Below are positions 19,536-30,499 of a stretch of DNA of 64,000 bases, in pieces. The translations under genes were made by a program, and so were the position numbers. The notes beneath the pieces are model-generated. The model was given only the letters and a program-made list of their open reading frames with translations. It was not told the origin of the DNA and did not search any database. Origin of the DNA: Hydnum rufescens UP504 (Eukaryota > Basidiomycota > Agaricomycetes > Cantharellales > Hydnaceae). Where the stretch lies: contig MU128985.1 of assembly GCA_014904985.1 (NCBI GenBank), forward strand, positions 1 through 64,000, read 5' to 3'. How positions within the stretch are numbered: position 1 is the first letter of the stretch; every line of letters starts with the position of its first letter.

Positions 19536-19984
19536 CTGTCACCACGCGCATCCTTATCAGATTAGAACCGTATATGCTACGCCCCCTATACCACGTTCAG
19601 ACGTTACTACATTCCTCACTTATTCACTCATATACTGTACTTTTCGAATCGTCAATGTGATCATGAATAGAACATTTGTCAAGGGATTAATTCAAAATTA
19701 TGATAAATCCATGGGACTATCTAACGTAGTGCTCTCGCCTGGTCAACACCTTTCGTACTTTGCGAGCTATTCATCCGCTTTGAAGAGCAACTTGCCATTA
19801 AGTCAACAGCACCAGGTCCAGCCGTCTAAGTGCGTCTACAAAAATGCGTGTATCATTGTGGCTACTACATAGAAATGTACATTTGTGTGCTCTATAGTGC
19901 TTGTACGAGTTGAATTTGGAATAAAAAATTAAATGTTTGAGAAGAGAGCCAGCCACACCCTTAGAGCCCCTCGGTCAGTTGAAG

Positions 19985-20317
19985 TCATCCCCCAATGAGG
20001 AGCTCGTCCCGCTTAATCCGAGACGATTTCGTACGCTGCATTCGCGCTGTCGACAACCGATTTCGCGTTCTTTCCGCCACCAAGCCTGCATTGTGTACAC
20101 ATATCATCCCACGCGAAACCGAGTCTTCGAAGTCACGAACAGCTTCTCTGACGGCCGCCTTCCTGTGATTAAGTATGAGAGCGATAGAAAGCAGCGAGAT
20201 CGATAGTAACACAAGTATCGCCATCCATTTAATATCGAAGGACGCGACAGTGACATTTGAAGTGGGTTCGATGGGGTCATCGACGACGACAGACGCGCCC
20301 TGACCCTGTTGAGTCAC
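19985..20317 (-). CDS. Last exon of a single-pass membrane protein (possible fifth member)
   Basis: On minus, after a TTAATGCTCTAG acceptor, about 110 codons read an acidic/Pro lead, a membrane span (WMAILVLLSISLLSIALIL) and a basic helical tail. The order matches the C-terminal half of members A-D, but sequence identity is low. A plausible upstream exon ends near 20370 at GATGAG with donor GTAAAG. Further exons could not be placed. Assignment to the family is by architecture only. Confidence 0.4.
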   Translation of the reverse strand: MTQQGQGASVVVDDPIEPTSNVTVASFDIKWMAILVLLSISLLSIALILNHRKAAVREAVRDFEDSVSRGMICVHNAGLVAERTRNRLSTARMQRTKSSRIKRDELLIGG

Positions 20318-21929
20318 CTAGAGCATTAAATTGAATAGTCTTTGTGGCCCGATTATATCTCCACTTTACCTCATCTTCAGCCTCAGGGATAAAATAGCAC
20401 GACCTCGTGGTTCAGGCAGGTAATCGTCATCATAGAGGGGGGTTTCGTATTTTATCGCGGTTTTGCATAGACACTTGCTGTTTTATTACCATAAAAATGG
20501 ATATCTTGCCTACGAAGAGGTATGCGTCACTGTACATCTCCACTGGAGGGCCGGTGAGCCCCTAGACTTACACAGGACTAAAGTGACGGAGGGGCTCTCT
20601 ATGGATCACGTCCTGGTTGCGGTCTGAGACGATTTTTCCGGAAACGCGGTAGTCGTGGTTGTGCATTGTTCGTGGTAAGGAGGGATTTTGGATTCGACGC
20701 GGTCTTTTGATTTGGTTCCGCGGTTGTTGGCACTATTCCCGGAAACAGCCGGAACGTTGTCATATACAGCAACCCGACGAAAAACTCAGTTATCTGGCTG
20801 GGACTCGCTAGTTGGACAAAAATAAAAGATCGAAAATGTACTGAGATGACCCCCTCCTCGACTGAATGCGACACCTGCTGTTGACCATAAGGTAGGCTGG
20901 CTGGCCGAGCTCAGGCTCATCGAGGCTACAGCAACACTCACAAAGCTGAGCGTGGCATAAACTAAATCGAAGCACCCATCTCACACCCTATTTATTCGTA
21001 AATATGTGCACCGTGTCTAAAAGTATTGTAAGGGAAGTGATAGTATAGCACAACAACGAAGAGAATGCCGGAAGAGGAGGGGGGGACGCCAGAATATTTA
21101 GCCCTGTACACCATGTACTATCAGTAAGGAGCGCCTTGGGTGCCTTAAAGATATCGGTGGGCAGTCTGAGAGAGTTCCACTACCACCACCTTCCCTGCTG
21201 GAGCAACTTTCAAACCTAACCCGAACTCGGTGCATTGGGGATTTCCACACCAGCACCCTTGTTCAGGCATTGTACGGTACTCGTTAGGGAATCCTGTCTA
21301 GGCTTCGAGCGGTACTTCAGAACTTTGAGATGAATGAGTTCGACGTGAAGATATTCTTAATTTGTCTCTGCCAAAGTCCCGTATATACTACGGTATAGAA
21401 CGCGGGTGTCGGGCTGACCAACCTGGCCGCGTGCGGATAGTCCAAAGATGCGTGTGCGTCGCACCGCGAAAAGAAGAAACTTCTCCCTAGGATGCCATTC
21501 TCGTCCGCTCATTCGGCCACTATTCCGTAATTGTCGACTTACCGATTTCGGCCAGTCCCATAAGCTAGTACACAGATGGTGCCCCGCCCTCCGCCCTCTA
21601 ACATGATATCTAATCGACGGGACCTGCCATGACCTGGACCACCACTGTTTCTAAAGGGGAATCTGGCCAAAATTGGGTATCTACGTTGGCCGCGCTTGCA
21701 GGTACGAGTGGCAGACCGGCAGACCGTCCTATTGTGGCCACATGGAGGCGGACACCACGACGCTCATCATGGGCATCAAACCAGTGTAGATATATGCTCT
21801 TGCAACGCGCAGCGGTGGATCCCTATTCTTTGATTCGTTCTGCAGTGTTTTCGGTGGATTCTGGGTTGATTTCCCACTCGCCTTGCTGAATATGCACAGT
21901 CGGATCGTCATTGTGGTGCATGGCGCCAG
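20318..21929. other. No confident gene
   Basis: A minus-strand frame at 20874-20599 is short and partly hydrophobic and might be a 5' exon of the gene ending at 19985. Another frame at 21629-21889 (plus) has no recognisable features. Otherwise nothing is seen. Confidence 0.3.
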
Positions 21930-22175
21930 TCTGTCCCATCAAGGACTCGCTCAGCCCAATTTTAGTGATAGCACAATGAAAGGTCTTTATCGATAGTGCC
22001 ACAAGTCAACGGTCGATAGATAAAGACAGGTCACTTCTGACCATCACGATGAATACGGGCCATCGCTTGCAGATTGTGACGGGTCCCAATCACCGGCGAG
22101 ATGCTCCGATTAGGTTTAACCCGACACCCCCGGCTTCCGCGCTCAGGAGAAAAAGTCGAAAAGCTAATTGTGAGC
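21930..22175 (-). pseudogene. Rad54B/Rdh54-type helicase C-terminal fragment
   Basis: On minus, FLSAEAGGVGLNLIGAS (motif V) is followed, across frame changes, by IHRDGQK and then a stop where the sibling at 6000 has RPVFI, and by ITKIGLSESLM. Clearly homologous to 5964-6250, with nonsense and frameshift changes. It lies close to the long Rad54B-type copy (23482-26470) but on the opposite strand. Confidence 0.7.
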
Positions 22176-22666
22176 ATACACACGCACCTCCGACTTGTAC
22201 ATTCTGTGCTTTGGCGAGGTTCTCAATGGGGGTGTCGTTTGACTATGAAACTATGTGCTTCATGCCATTGGTTTCTCTCGCTATCATCAAGATCCAGATA
22301 GTACATCACCTTTCGTGATCAAGAGTGGTGGATGACCACGCTTGGTCCGTCTTTTCGCCAGCTTCCAACAATAACGATCGGGGGAGAATAATCCCGAGTA
22401 CCAACCTGTGCTTGTTGAGTCACCGAAGCCACTATATTGTCAAAACAGCTGAAAAAGGGGGGAAGACGATTAGATTTTCCACCATTATTACGTATCTCTC
22501 GTCATCTTCGCCGTGGGGTTCTCCGGTTGATGGCCCGGCCGGTGTAGGGGGGATCGGATGGATTGGATGACACGGTCGCATTGAAATGGGGGGTGGGAAA
22601 GTGGGGATTGTGGAGTAGGCCAGGGCACTTCCTTATCTCGAACCGAACAGCCACTTCACACGTTGC

Positions 22667-23150
22667 ATGGCTCATGTCGATGCCATTCTCAGGAAATGTC
22701 AAAGTCATGGATTCGAAAAAGAAGAGATCCTGGTATTCCTGGCCACGAAAAAAAAGCATTCGGAAGCCCAGAAATGTGTTGGAGTACAGCCGGGTGCGGG
22801 AAGCTCGGCGATGCAGCCGGATACGGAAACCTCGGCGGCTATGCCTATTTCGGCAGTTGCCCCTATTTCGGTACCTCTGATTTATGCCCCCTTTAATTCC
22901 TTCTATGCCCGCCTTCCTGATTAAACATGCATTCCTATTGTGTACTTCAGTATATACTACCTCCGAGGCTCCTGTGCCCTTCATTTCTTTTTTCCGAAGA
23001 CTGAGGTTAGCTCTGTTATCTCTTCCTTTGTAGTTTAGCTACTTATTCGGATCTACCATAGTACCGACTGTTCTACGTACTATTCTCAATAATAGTTTTT
23101 TTTACGAAGACTGAGTACCGACTGTTCTAGTATAACCGAGTACTCCGCCA
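22667..23150 (+). repeat. Duplicated gene tail and 3' flank, copy 1
   Basis: A plus-strand frame ends (22924) with VGVQPGAGSSAMQPDTETSA and APISVPLIYAPFNSFYARLP. The same tail in the same frame occurs at 35190-35326, and about 230 bp of 3' flank (two CCGAAGACTGAG blocks, TAACCGAGTACTCCGCCAAT at the end) is shared too. This is a dispersed paralogous gene end. The family is not recognised. Confidence 0.5.
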
Positions 23151-23481
23151 ATAAAATGACCATCCCTGGTGTCGGCGGCTGGATCTGTTGCTGCCTATTT
23201 GGTGTCTTCGGTTATTTCCGCTGTCCTTTGACCAACGAACGCGTCGTGTGGACTGCACAGAGAGGCCCGAGACCAGGCTAGGCCTCGCGTGCCCCGTTCA
23301 TTAGCTTCCTCGGTGTGTCTCCGTGTCGTTGGATGCTTCCACGAAAAGAAAGAGTGATGCAGGGGATGGGAACCCTCGCTCTCTACAGTGACCACATTAG
23401 GGAGATCTCCATGTCCATCTTCAGTCCGGCAATTCATCAATAGAATATTAGATGGTTCAATGGTGATGTTTTGATCATGGC

Positions 23482-26470
23482 TTGTACAACTTTCTCCATT
23501 TACACTTTGATGTTAGGAGGAGGCCTCAAGCGAAGAAACACAAAATGTGGGATGGCATATGCATCGTGATTTCAAACTCTAAGATTACCCTCAATTGCGA
23601 TCCCCTAGGTGATAGTGTTCTAATAGTGGGAGATCACCGGTGCGAACCACAGAGCCTCGATGGCCAGAAGTATGTCTTCGCATTGACCTTATCTAATACA
23701 CTTTTCATGGCTAGGATGTGTAGTGTTCGGTCTCCCGTGGCCGGAGAGTTGATCACGGAGATATTTTGAGCATTGCTGGGAGGGGGGTTGGAATTGACCA
23801 TAGTACCCCCCCTCAAGACTTCATTTCCGGCAAATGTTTTGATACCGCAGGGAGATCGAATCCTGTTGCCGAACCCTTTCCTCCCTCTCGCTCTCTAGAC
23901 TCGTCTGCACTGTTCAGACCCCTGGTTCCCAAAGTCACCATGAAGCCTCGGGGCTCAGGCAGGCACGACTACCGAATATCCTGCTCCCCGAGTCTGCTGG
24001 TCTCAATGTTCCCTTTGTCGACGCCGCAAATGCTCCAATATTTCCTGTACCACAGAAACCCGAGAGAGTCCGCCATTAGCCCATCGAGTAGCGGAAACCT
24101 CAGATGCGCAAACATAAGTCCTGGGATGGTGATGGATACCGAGGCAAGAAGGGACGAAGATCACCCTGTTCGACGAAGACGGTGTAAGGTGGGTCATCGA
24201 TTAACTGCACGGGCTGTAATCAGGCTGACGAATTCATTCCAGCATCGGGAGCATAACTTATGCGAGTGGGAAACTTAGCACCGGTATCAAACTATTCATC
24301 TGTAAGAGTGTCCTTTCGCCGTGATCGCATTTTCACCCATTTACGGTCATTGAAATGCAGCTGGGAAAGAGATTGAGGTGGATGCACGAGTCGCTAACAT
24401 CCCGGTGGCGGGTCCAGGAAGGCCTCCCTCTATTCTCCTTCATCTGACGTGTCTACGACCATCTCAGACAAGACCTCCCCCTTCTGAATTTATGCCCCCT
24501 ATGACTGTGCCTGCATGTTCCATCAATACTGTTCCAACCCGTTTTCCGCCCATCAATCCAGTCCAGCCAACTCATTCTATGGACCTCCTAAGAAGTGGGA
24601 ACAGAGGCAAGTTCGATTTCCAGGTCAAGGGTTGCAGTTTATTGAGCAAGAGGCTGTACGTAGGCATGATACAAGTGCGCCGAATGCGCTTGTTATGACT
24701 AATCCGAGCAAGTCGTGTCCAAAAAAAATTCAATGGGAAGTGAGTGTCCCGGGAGAGATGAGTCCAGTCACAACCTTGATTGAGTGACGAGTTCCATTCC
24801 GTTCTTAGAGGCAGCGAGATTATTCCAGGGTGGTTGACCCCGTCATTTGGGAAGATTCTGCGGCCTCATCAACGGGAAGGGGTCACTTTCATATGCGAGA
24901 GCATGATGGGGATGAGGTAGCAGGTGCATACTAGCGGACGCAATGTGGGTGCCTATTCGTCGAGTGCGGGGTCCGCAGGAACTGATAGCGTGACTTGGAA
25001 AGACGATACAGGTGTGACAATGAACACTGGCTATCATTTGCACATTTTGGTTTACTTCTTCGATTTCCTGATAGAAGTCACCGTTTAGAGCACAATCCGT
25101 ATGCTGATTGTGGGCCGGCCGTTGGGAAAGTGCTCATCGTCTGCCCAGTTTCTCTCTTAAGTGCATGTCTCTATTCATCACTGGCGCTTGGCATGAGCGT
25201 AATGTTTTACACCGTTTTCCTCTTTCTACATGTGTCTAGAATTGGCGAAAAGGTGTGGTTGTTTGGTCGGAAAGGTGGTGGTTCTTCTGCTGAGCATATT
25301 TTGCGACGAAGAAATCCACAAATCGCACACTTTGTACACTGCCGAGGGATATAATCCCATGCTCACTACATTTTCAGGCTTGGCCGAGACCGGACCGAAG
25401 TTCTGCTGGGCGATAAATATATAAACACCATAAAGGCGTTTAAGGACAGGTATTAACTGTGATTTATACAGATCGGGTCTCTTAAGCTTACCGTCACCAG
25501 CAAACACCAAGTTTTGATGATTGGTTATGAACTTCTTCGTTCCGTCATGCATGTTTATTTTATCATCTCGGAGTTTGTTTGGTCCTTGCACTCACGTCTT
25601 ACTCCCTTCTGGAATCTTCAGCGATGACCTACCAATATTGCCAGTAAGTCGTTTGGGACCTCGGACACCATTACTCATCGGTGGTCCTTGTAGTCCTCCT
25701 ATCGGACTCATCATTTGCGATGAAGGTTCGATTATTATGCGATTATTCTCCCCCTTCTCATTCTTATCCCTGGGATCAGGTCACCGTCTCAAGTCTGCGG
25801 ATAGTAAGAACGAAGATGCTTGAAGCACTGGCTGTGCCACGACGTAACATTCTTCCCAGCACCCCTGTCCAAAACAACCTGGGCGAATTTCATGTGATGG
25901 TGAGAACCACCGAGATTTCTTGATCTCCAAGCGCTCACGGCGGCAGACTTCGTCAATCACGCCCTTCCAAGTTAATCAGCTGGTGATGAGTGATTTGTAT
26001 CGTGGTGATCCACCATTTCACTCTTCAGATACATATAAGATGTTCTCCCGAGTATATGAGAACCCCATTTTAAAGAGTCGGGGACTGCACTCCACAAGAG
26101 TTTGAAATCGGAAGAGGTCGGGAAGAGTACGTCGGTTTCATCTGCCACCAGCTGATTATTTTTTAAGGCCCGTCGTACCAGCTTGCCGAATATTCCATAT
26201 CATTCGTTTCACGGCGAACTGCTGATATTCTCTCGAATTATCTTTCTCCCAAAAGTTTGCAACCCTCAAGGTTTGCCATGAACCTGATTGATGATCGAAG
26301 CATGACAGATTAATGCGTTTTTTTCGTCCGATGAAGTGGTACAGAGCACTGCTAGTGCTGCCATCAAGAATGCACTGGGTTTATTGCCTGAATCCACCCG
26401 AATGAATGATACGACTCTGAGTGGCACTTTGAGACTTCGATTCCTCCGTTTCCTTAGGCTCATGGCTCCC
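23482..26470 (+). pseudogene. Rad54B/Rdh54-type SNF2 gene, long copy with frame breaks and no C-terminal helicase
   Basis: In order: RRRPQAKKHKMWDG with a strand-rich N-terminal module typical of Rad54B (about 23500); a Pro-rich linker and NALVMTNPSK (about 24690); an intron-like gap; ILRPHQREGVTFICESMMGM (about 24855); VGKVLIVCPVSLLS (about 25120); GHRLKSADSK (about 25785) continuing as MLEALAVPRRNILPSTPVQ (motif III region); YENPILKSRG (about 26060); SRRTADILSNYL (about 26215). Walker A is not readable. Several frame changes interrupt the reading, and helicase motifs V-VI are absent downstream, where a hAT-like element is inserted at 26644. Rad54B family proteins are nuclear dsDNA translocases acting with Rad51/Dmc1. 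Best source candidate for the fragments at 6-9.4 kb. Confidence 0.72.
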
Positions 26471-26643
26471 GTTCATGGTAACATTACTGCGTTAATCTTG
26501 ATAGGCGAGGTGGGTTGCTTTTTTTTTGGGCCGGCGGCACCCGATTACTTCAATTCGTGACAATCAATTCAATAGTGCTTATGATTCTGGATCGTGATGT
26601 AGACCTCGTGCCTATGGTATTTAACTCATGGACGTATCAGGCC

Positions 26644-27775
26644 AGGACCCCCGCGAGCGCTAATTGAACATTGATTCGCCAGACGGCATTTGCCCTTCAA
26701 AAATCCGTGAATGGGCTGACCCCCTGGGGAGCCGGAAATCCGTGAATTCTGGATCTAGGTTCGCCCCGACCTCGAAAAATACGTGATTCCAGATCTACGT
26801 TACTATAAAAATTACAAAAAAAACAGCATGTTTGCAGTAATGGGTTTCTGGCGCCTCCCATGAGCTTAGTATCCCCCCCCAGCTGCCAGGCCCCAATCCG
26901 AATCCTCGCCACTCTCATCTTTGTCAGCATCGTCGTCGGCATCCAATTTTGAGCGTCGAAGCCTCCTTTTTTTCTGACCGAGTTCCTTGACGGCCCTTAA
27001 AATGTGGCCCTGATTTCGAGTGACCTTGCCCAGCATGGTATTGGCAGTGCCTGAGAGAACAAGCGAGCCATCATCGTTGAACGGGGGCATCCGACCCAGT
27101 AGACAAACAAATGAGCTGGCAGTGATCAATGCGAAGCGCTTGTGGCCAGATGATTGTCGTCGAAGAAGTTGCCACCGTTCTTGTAAAGTAGTTCCGGAAA
27201 GAACTCCTCAGTCCAATACAACTGAACGACAATATTCGAGACGGCAGGTATTTGAGGAACCGTCAACGTGCCGGGGCCATGGCATTAAGCTGCATTAAGA
27301 TTAGGCAGATCCGGAGACAGCCGGAGGCTAAAAATTGCACTTGGGGGGTATGTTCGTCCTCGTTTCTTCCTTGCGTCTTTTTTTGGTCCATGACAGGTCC
27401 ACATGCCTTACACCGTAACTGACGTGGCCCAGATTCCGGGGCAGACCCCCTATCTTCCTAATTTATTCTGTCGGATTGACGCTGTTTCTTGGAGTCCCTG
27501 CCAGCCTTACATTATTCCTGTGTGGAACCAAGGGGCTCAAAATATTTACACCCAACCCGCACAACTCAACCACTCAGCCACTTAAGGACAGCACTCCGGG
27601 TTCTGGAATGTGGATCTACATTTCACGGGACACCCCCAAAATCCATGAGCAGAGCACCTACGTTTGCCGGATTTTTTCACCCAAAATCCGTGAACTGGAT
27701 CTACGTTTTGCGAAATTTTCGTCCGAAAATCCGTGAATTCCGCCTCAAAGTGCTAATAGAGCTCGCGGGGGTCCT
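26644..27775. mobile_element. hAT-like non-autonomous DNA transposon (1,132 bp)
   Basis: Perfect 15-bp terminal inverted repeats (AGGACCCCCGCGAGC and complement) are flanked by the 8-bp direct repeat ATCAGGCC at 26636-26643 and 27776-27783. Eight-bp duplications are typical of the hAT superfamily. The interior holds repeated AATCCGTGAAT and GGATCTACG motifs toward both ends, and a minus-strand coding-like segment at 27129-26866 (KRRLRRSKLDADDDADKDES) of unknown origin. No transposase is recognised. Confidence 0.8.
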
Positions 27776-27783
27776 ATCAGGCC

Positions 27784-28190
27784 CTGTTTCAAGACTTTAT
27801 AGATGTGTCAGATGGAATTGGATACACTGCTTGGCAAGCACTGGTTCGATTCCCTTCGTCTCAAGTGGCAATCCGCGAGATTGACTTGGATTTTCTGATG
27901 CAATCATCCATTCCCATAACACCTCTCATTATCTATCTACAGAGCACGAGATACCCCTATACTAGTACCCCCCATTGCGCAACCATCGCCCTATTACTTC
28001 TATCAACACTACTTTCATTGACCATAACTCATGTAATCAGATTTGTCATAGCACCTAAATATCCGCGAATTCATGTGCACTGAGTTTGTGTGAATGATTT
28101 ATTGGTATATATTCCAAGGTAGCTATGGGACAGTGGATCGCTCTCGGCGAACCCCGCCTACGCGATGTACAAGTCCAGATTTCTCGAGGC
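27784..28190. other. Intergenic, nothing assigned
   Basis: A 92-codon plus frame (27805-28083) has a hydrophobic C-terminal half but no recognised motif. Confidence 0.3.
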
Positions 28191-28985
28191 TTTAGCGTAT
28201 CGTTTTGCCTGCAATTTCCTGTGGATGCTGGGTGTATGTGCACTATATTTCAATCCTCCACCGGCACATCCTGCGGGCTACTCTACCCACCAATAAATCC
28301 CACCGCCGCAGAGTCTCCTACGAACACGATACAGCATCTGATCGCAAAGATACCTTTGACCCTGTGGAGCGCAACGCCGCTTACGCAGGCTAAGGTAAAG
28401 ATTTACAATGATATGCTTCCCCCGTTCCTTCCATACTCGGACCATGCAAACACGCCCCACTCTGTCCCCGGCCTTAAGGTTGTGGTAGTGCAGAGCTTTG
28501 CGATCCTTGAAGTTGACCACGTTCTTCTCGCTTTGCTTCGTAGGCTCTTGAGGCGCCCCGCCATGCAAGTTGCCAGCCGGTTGACTCTTGTATGGAGCAT
28601 CGTTGAGAATTTTGCAGAGGTACTCCAAGCTCACTGCCATATTTTCTTGTGTCCTCACTCGACACTTAGACCGGCACCAATCCGATTTATGCGAGAATGG
28701 TGACGGCTTGGTCGATTGCAGAAGTTATCAGATATACTTTCTATGCACTGGTGCTGCTTGGGTACGAACGGTGGGCCCCATCTTCTCTTCCTTCGGATAG
28801 CAGTCTAATGAGCATTTTCTGATAGGCGTTCCTGACCTTCTCCGCCCTATTTTCGAGGAGTCGGACCATTAAGGGATACGTACAGCTTGCCCTTGTCATT
28901 TCCTGGTGGCCCGGTGCGTCATTGGGCGAAAAGAACTCAAGCTATGCCCTGATGTACTTCATTTCCCAGGTCTGTACAATATGAT
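28190..28985 (+). pseudogene. Phs1/PTPLA 3-hydroxyacyl-CoA dehydratase, decayed copy 1
   Basis: The reading VQSFAILEVDHVLLALL then MQVASRLTLVWSIVENFAEV matches the second and third helices of the Phs1/PTPLA family, whose members dehydrate 3-hydroxyacyl-CoA in very-long-chain fatty acid elongation in the ER membrane. An exon after a GTACTC..TTAG intron reads NPIYARMVTAW and an EVIRYTFYAL-like motif across a frame change. The region that follows is shortened against copy 2 at 30500-31488, and the terminal RQRRKVL block is degraded. Confidence 0.6.
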
Positions 28986-29040
28986 GCGTACGTCGCAAGC
29001 TTCTCAACAAGACTGAATAAACTAGACGTTGGATCCAATA

Positions 29041-29187
29041 GGAGCTGCTTGACGGCCATTGTGTTTCTGGCACTGTGGATGGAACGGAACCAGAGTTCAC
29101 ACCCTTCAGGACGCCTCAGATGTGAGCGGGGAGGACGTCAGCGATGCAGATGATGCGCCCCGGGGTTTTGTTCCTGGTTCATAATAT
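29041..29187 (+). pseudogene. Copy of the small membrane-protein tail at 5654-5863
   Basis: Homologous, in inverted orientation, to 5654-5810. It keeps the hydrophobic SCLTAIVFLALWMERN segment and, in another frame, the acidic tail DASDVSGEDVSDADDAPRG ending FVPGS and a stop. The duplicated unit lies next to membrane-protein family members in both places. Confidence 0.4.
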
Positions 29188-29458
29188 AGAGCTCGCAGAG
29201 TACGGAAGGTGTTGACCAGGCGAGAGCACTATGCTAGATAGTCCCATGGATTTATCATAATTTTGAATTAATCCCTTGACGAATGTTCTATTCATTATCA
29301 CATTGACAATTCAAAAAAGTACAGTATAAGGAAGAATAAGTGAGGAACGTCGTAACGTCTGAACATGGTATAGGGGACGTAGCCTATATAGTCCCAATGT
29401 GATTAGGAGGCGCGTGGTGACAGTTGTGGATTAAGTCAAAAAGGTGAAAATTCTCCCA

Positions 29459-30244
29459 TCAAGGCTCCCTATCTGCTGCCTCTGCCAAGTGAACCCAAAT
29501 TTCGGCTTGTTTCATCCAAAACTCAGATGTGTGCATCTCAGACAAATATTTGGCCTGGCTCCTCCAAAGATCAGCCTGCTTAGCCCGCAACTCGGATCTG
29601 TATGTAGAGGTGGCTGTCTTAAAAATCGCCGGTTCGAGATCGCGAGACATAGCCGTGGTTTCCCCGTGACGATCGATGATGAGGGCCAAACATGCAATTA
29701 GGGCGGATAGGAAGAGGAGAGTGGGGAAACGGAATTTGGGTTGCTGCATTTGGGTCAATTCCGCGTTGAGTTCCGCGTCGGGTTCCGCATCGGGTTCCGC
29801 ATCGGGTTCCGCATCGGGCTCTACGTTGGGCTGTATGTTGGGCTCTGCTGTGGAAGCAGGTCCAGGGCCAGGGGCTTCCAGGAATGGTACGTCTGGCTGC
29901 CGTATCATTCCAAAATAGAAATGAGGCCTTGAAAGAGAAATAGATTGGGACTTTACTCACTGGATAGTACGCCCTAGAATGACCAGGTGGTGACTGAATA
30001 ATAAGAAAATCATTCTTTCTTCCGGGAATTCTAACGGTCAGGGGAAACTGGATGTTTTTGCCAGGAATCCCTTCCAGTACCGCCATCTTGCGTCCAACTA
30101 CACGGAATTCATTTCTATGAGAGGCATCTCAGTGAGCAGATCTATCCTGGTTCCCAATACGTACATGCGGCGAAAGTGATACGAAATCCTAGGGAGGACG
30201 CAGTCTATGTCAGATGGAAGGTTCCCGGTGATGATGTAGCGCAT
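29459..30244 (-). CDS. Small single-pass membrane protein, family member D (intact)
   Basis: Three exons on minus (30244-30165, 30114-29961, 29896-29459) with GTACGT..CATAG (50 nt) and GTGAGT..GGCAG (64 nt) introns give 223 residues without a break. The first exon starts MRYIITGN and joins in phase 2, as in members A-C; exon 2 carries NIQFPLTVRIPGRK. Exon 3 has a short Glu-Pro-Asp-Ala repeat (EPDA, about four times), one membrane span (FPTLLFLSALIACLALII, about residues 136-152) and a Gln/Trp/Ala-rich helix. An upstream in-frame ATG at 30364 is possible. It lacks member A's separate exon 3. Function unknown. It lies between the two Phs1-like copies. Confidence 0.7.
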
Positions 30245-30499
30245 GGTATGTTGTGGTGGCACCGTAGGTAGGGGGTTGGTTCCGTCTGATTCCGATCCAC
30301 CCTCACTCTTCCACTCTTGACGATCTCGCTGAATTGCACTTGTCAATGAGGACATCGTATACATGCTTTGGTCAACCCCCTCTCACTGAGGATTGACTGG
30401 AGGATCTTTCCAGAGCCTCAGTTACTTGGCTTTGTGCGCTTCCCCGATATATAAACATTAGCAGATATCAGGCTAATTTATCAAAACGCATCTCCTTAC

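Noticed and set aside
27403..27884. Overlapping plus frames inside and after the hAT-like element
   Set aside because: They cross the element end and its motif repeats, and carry no recognised domain.
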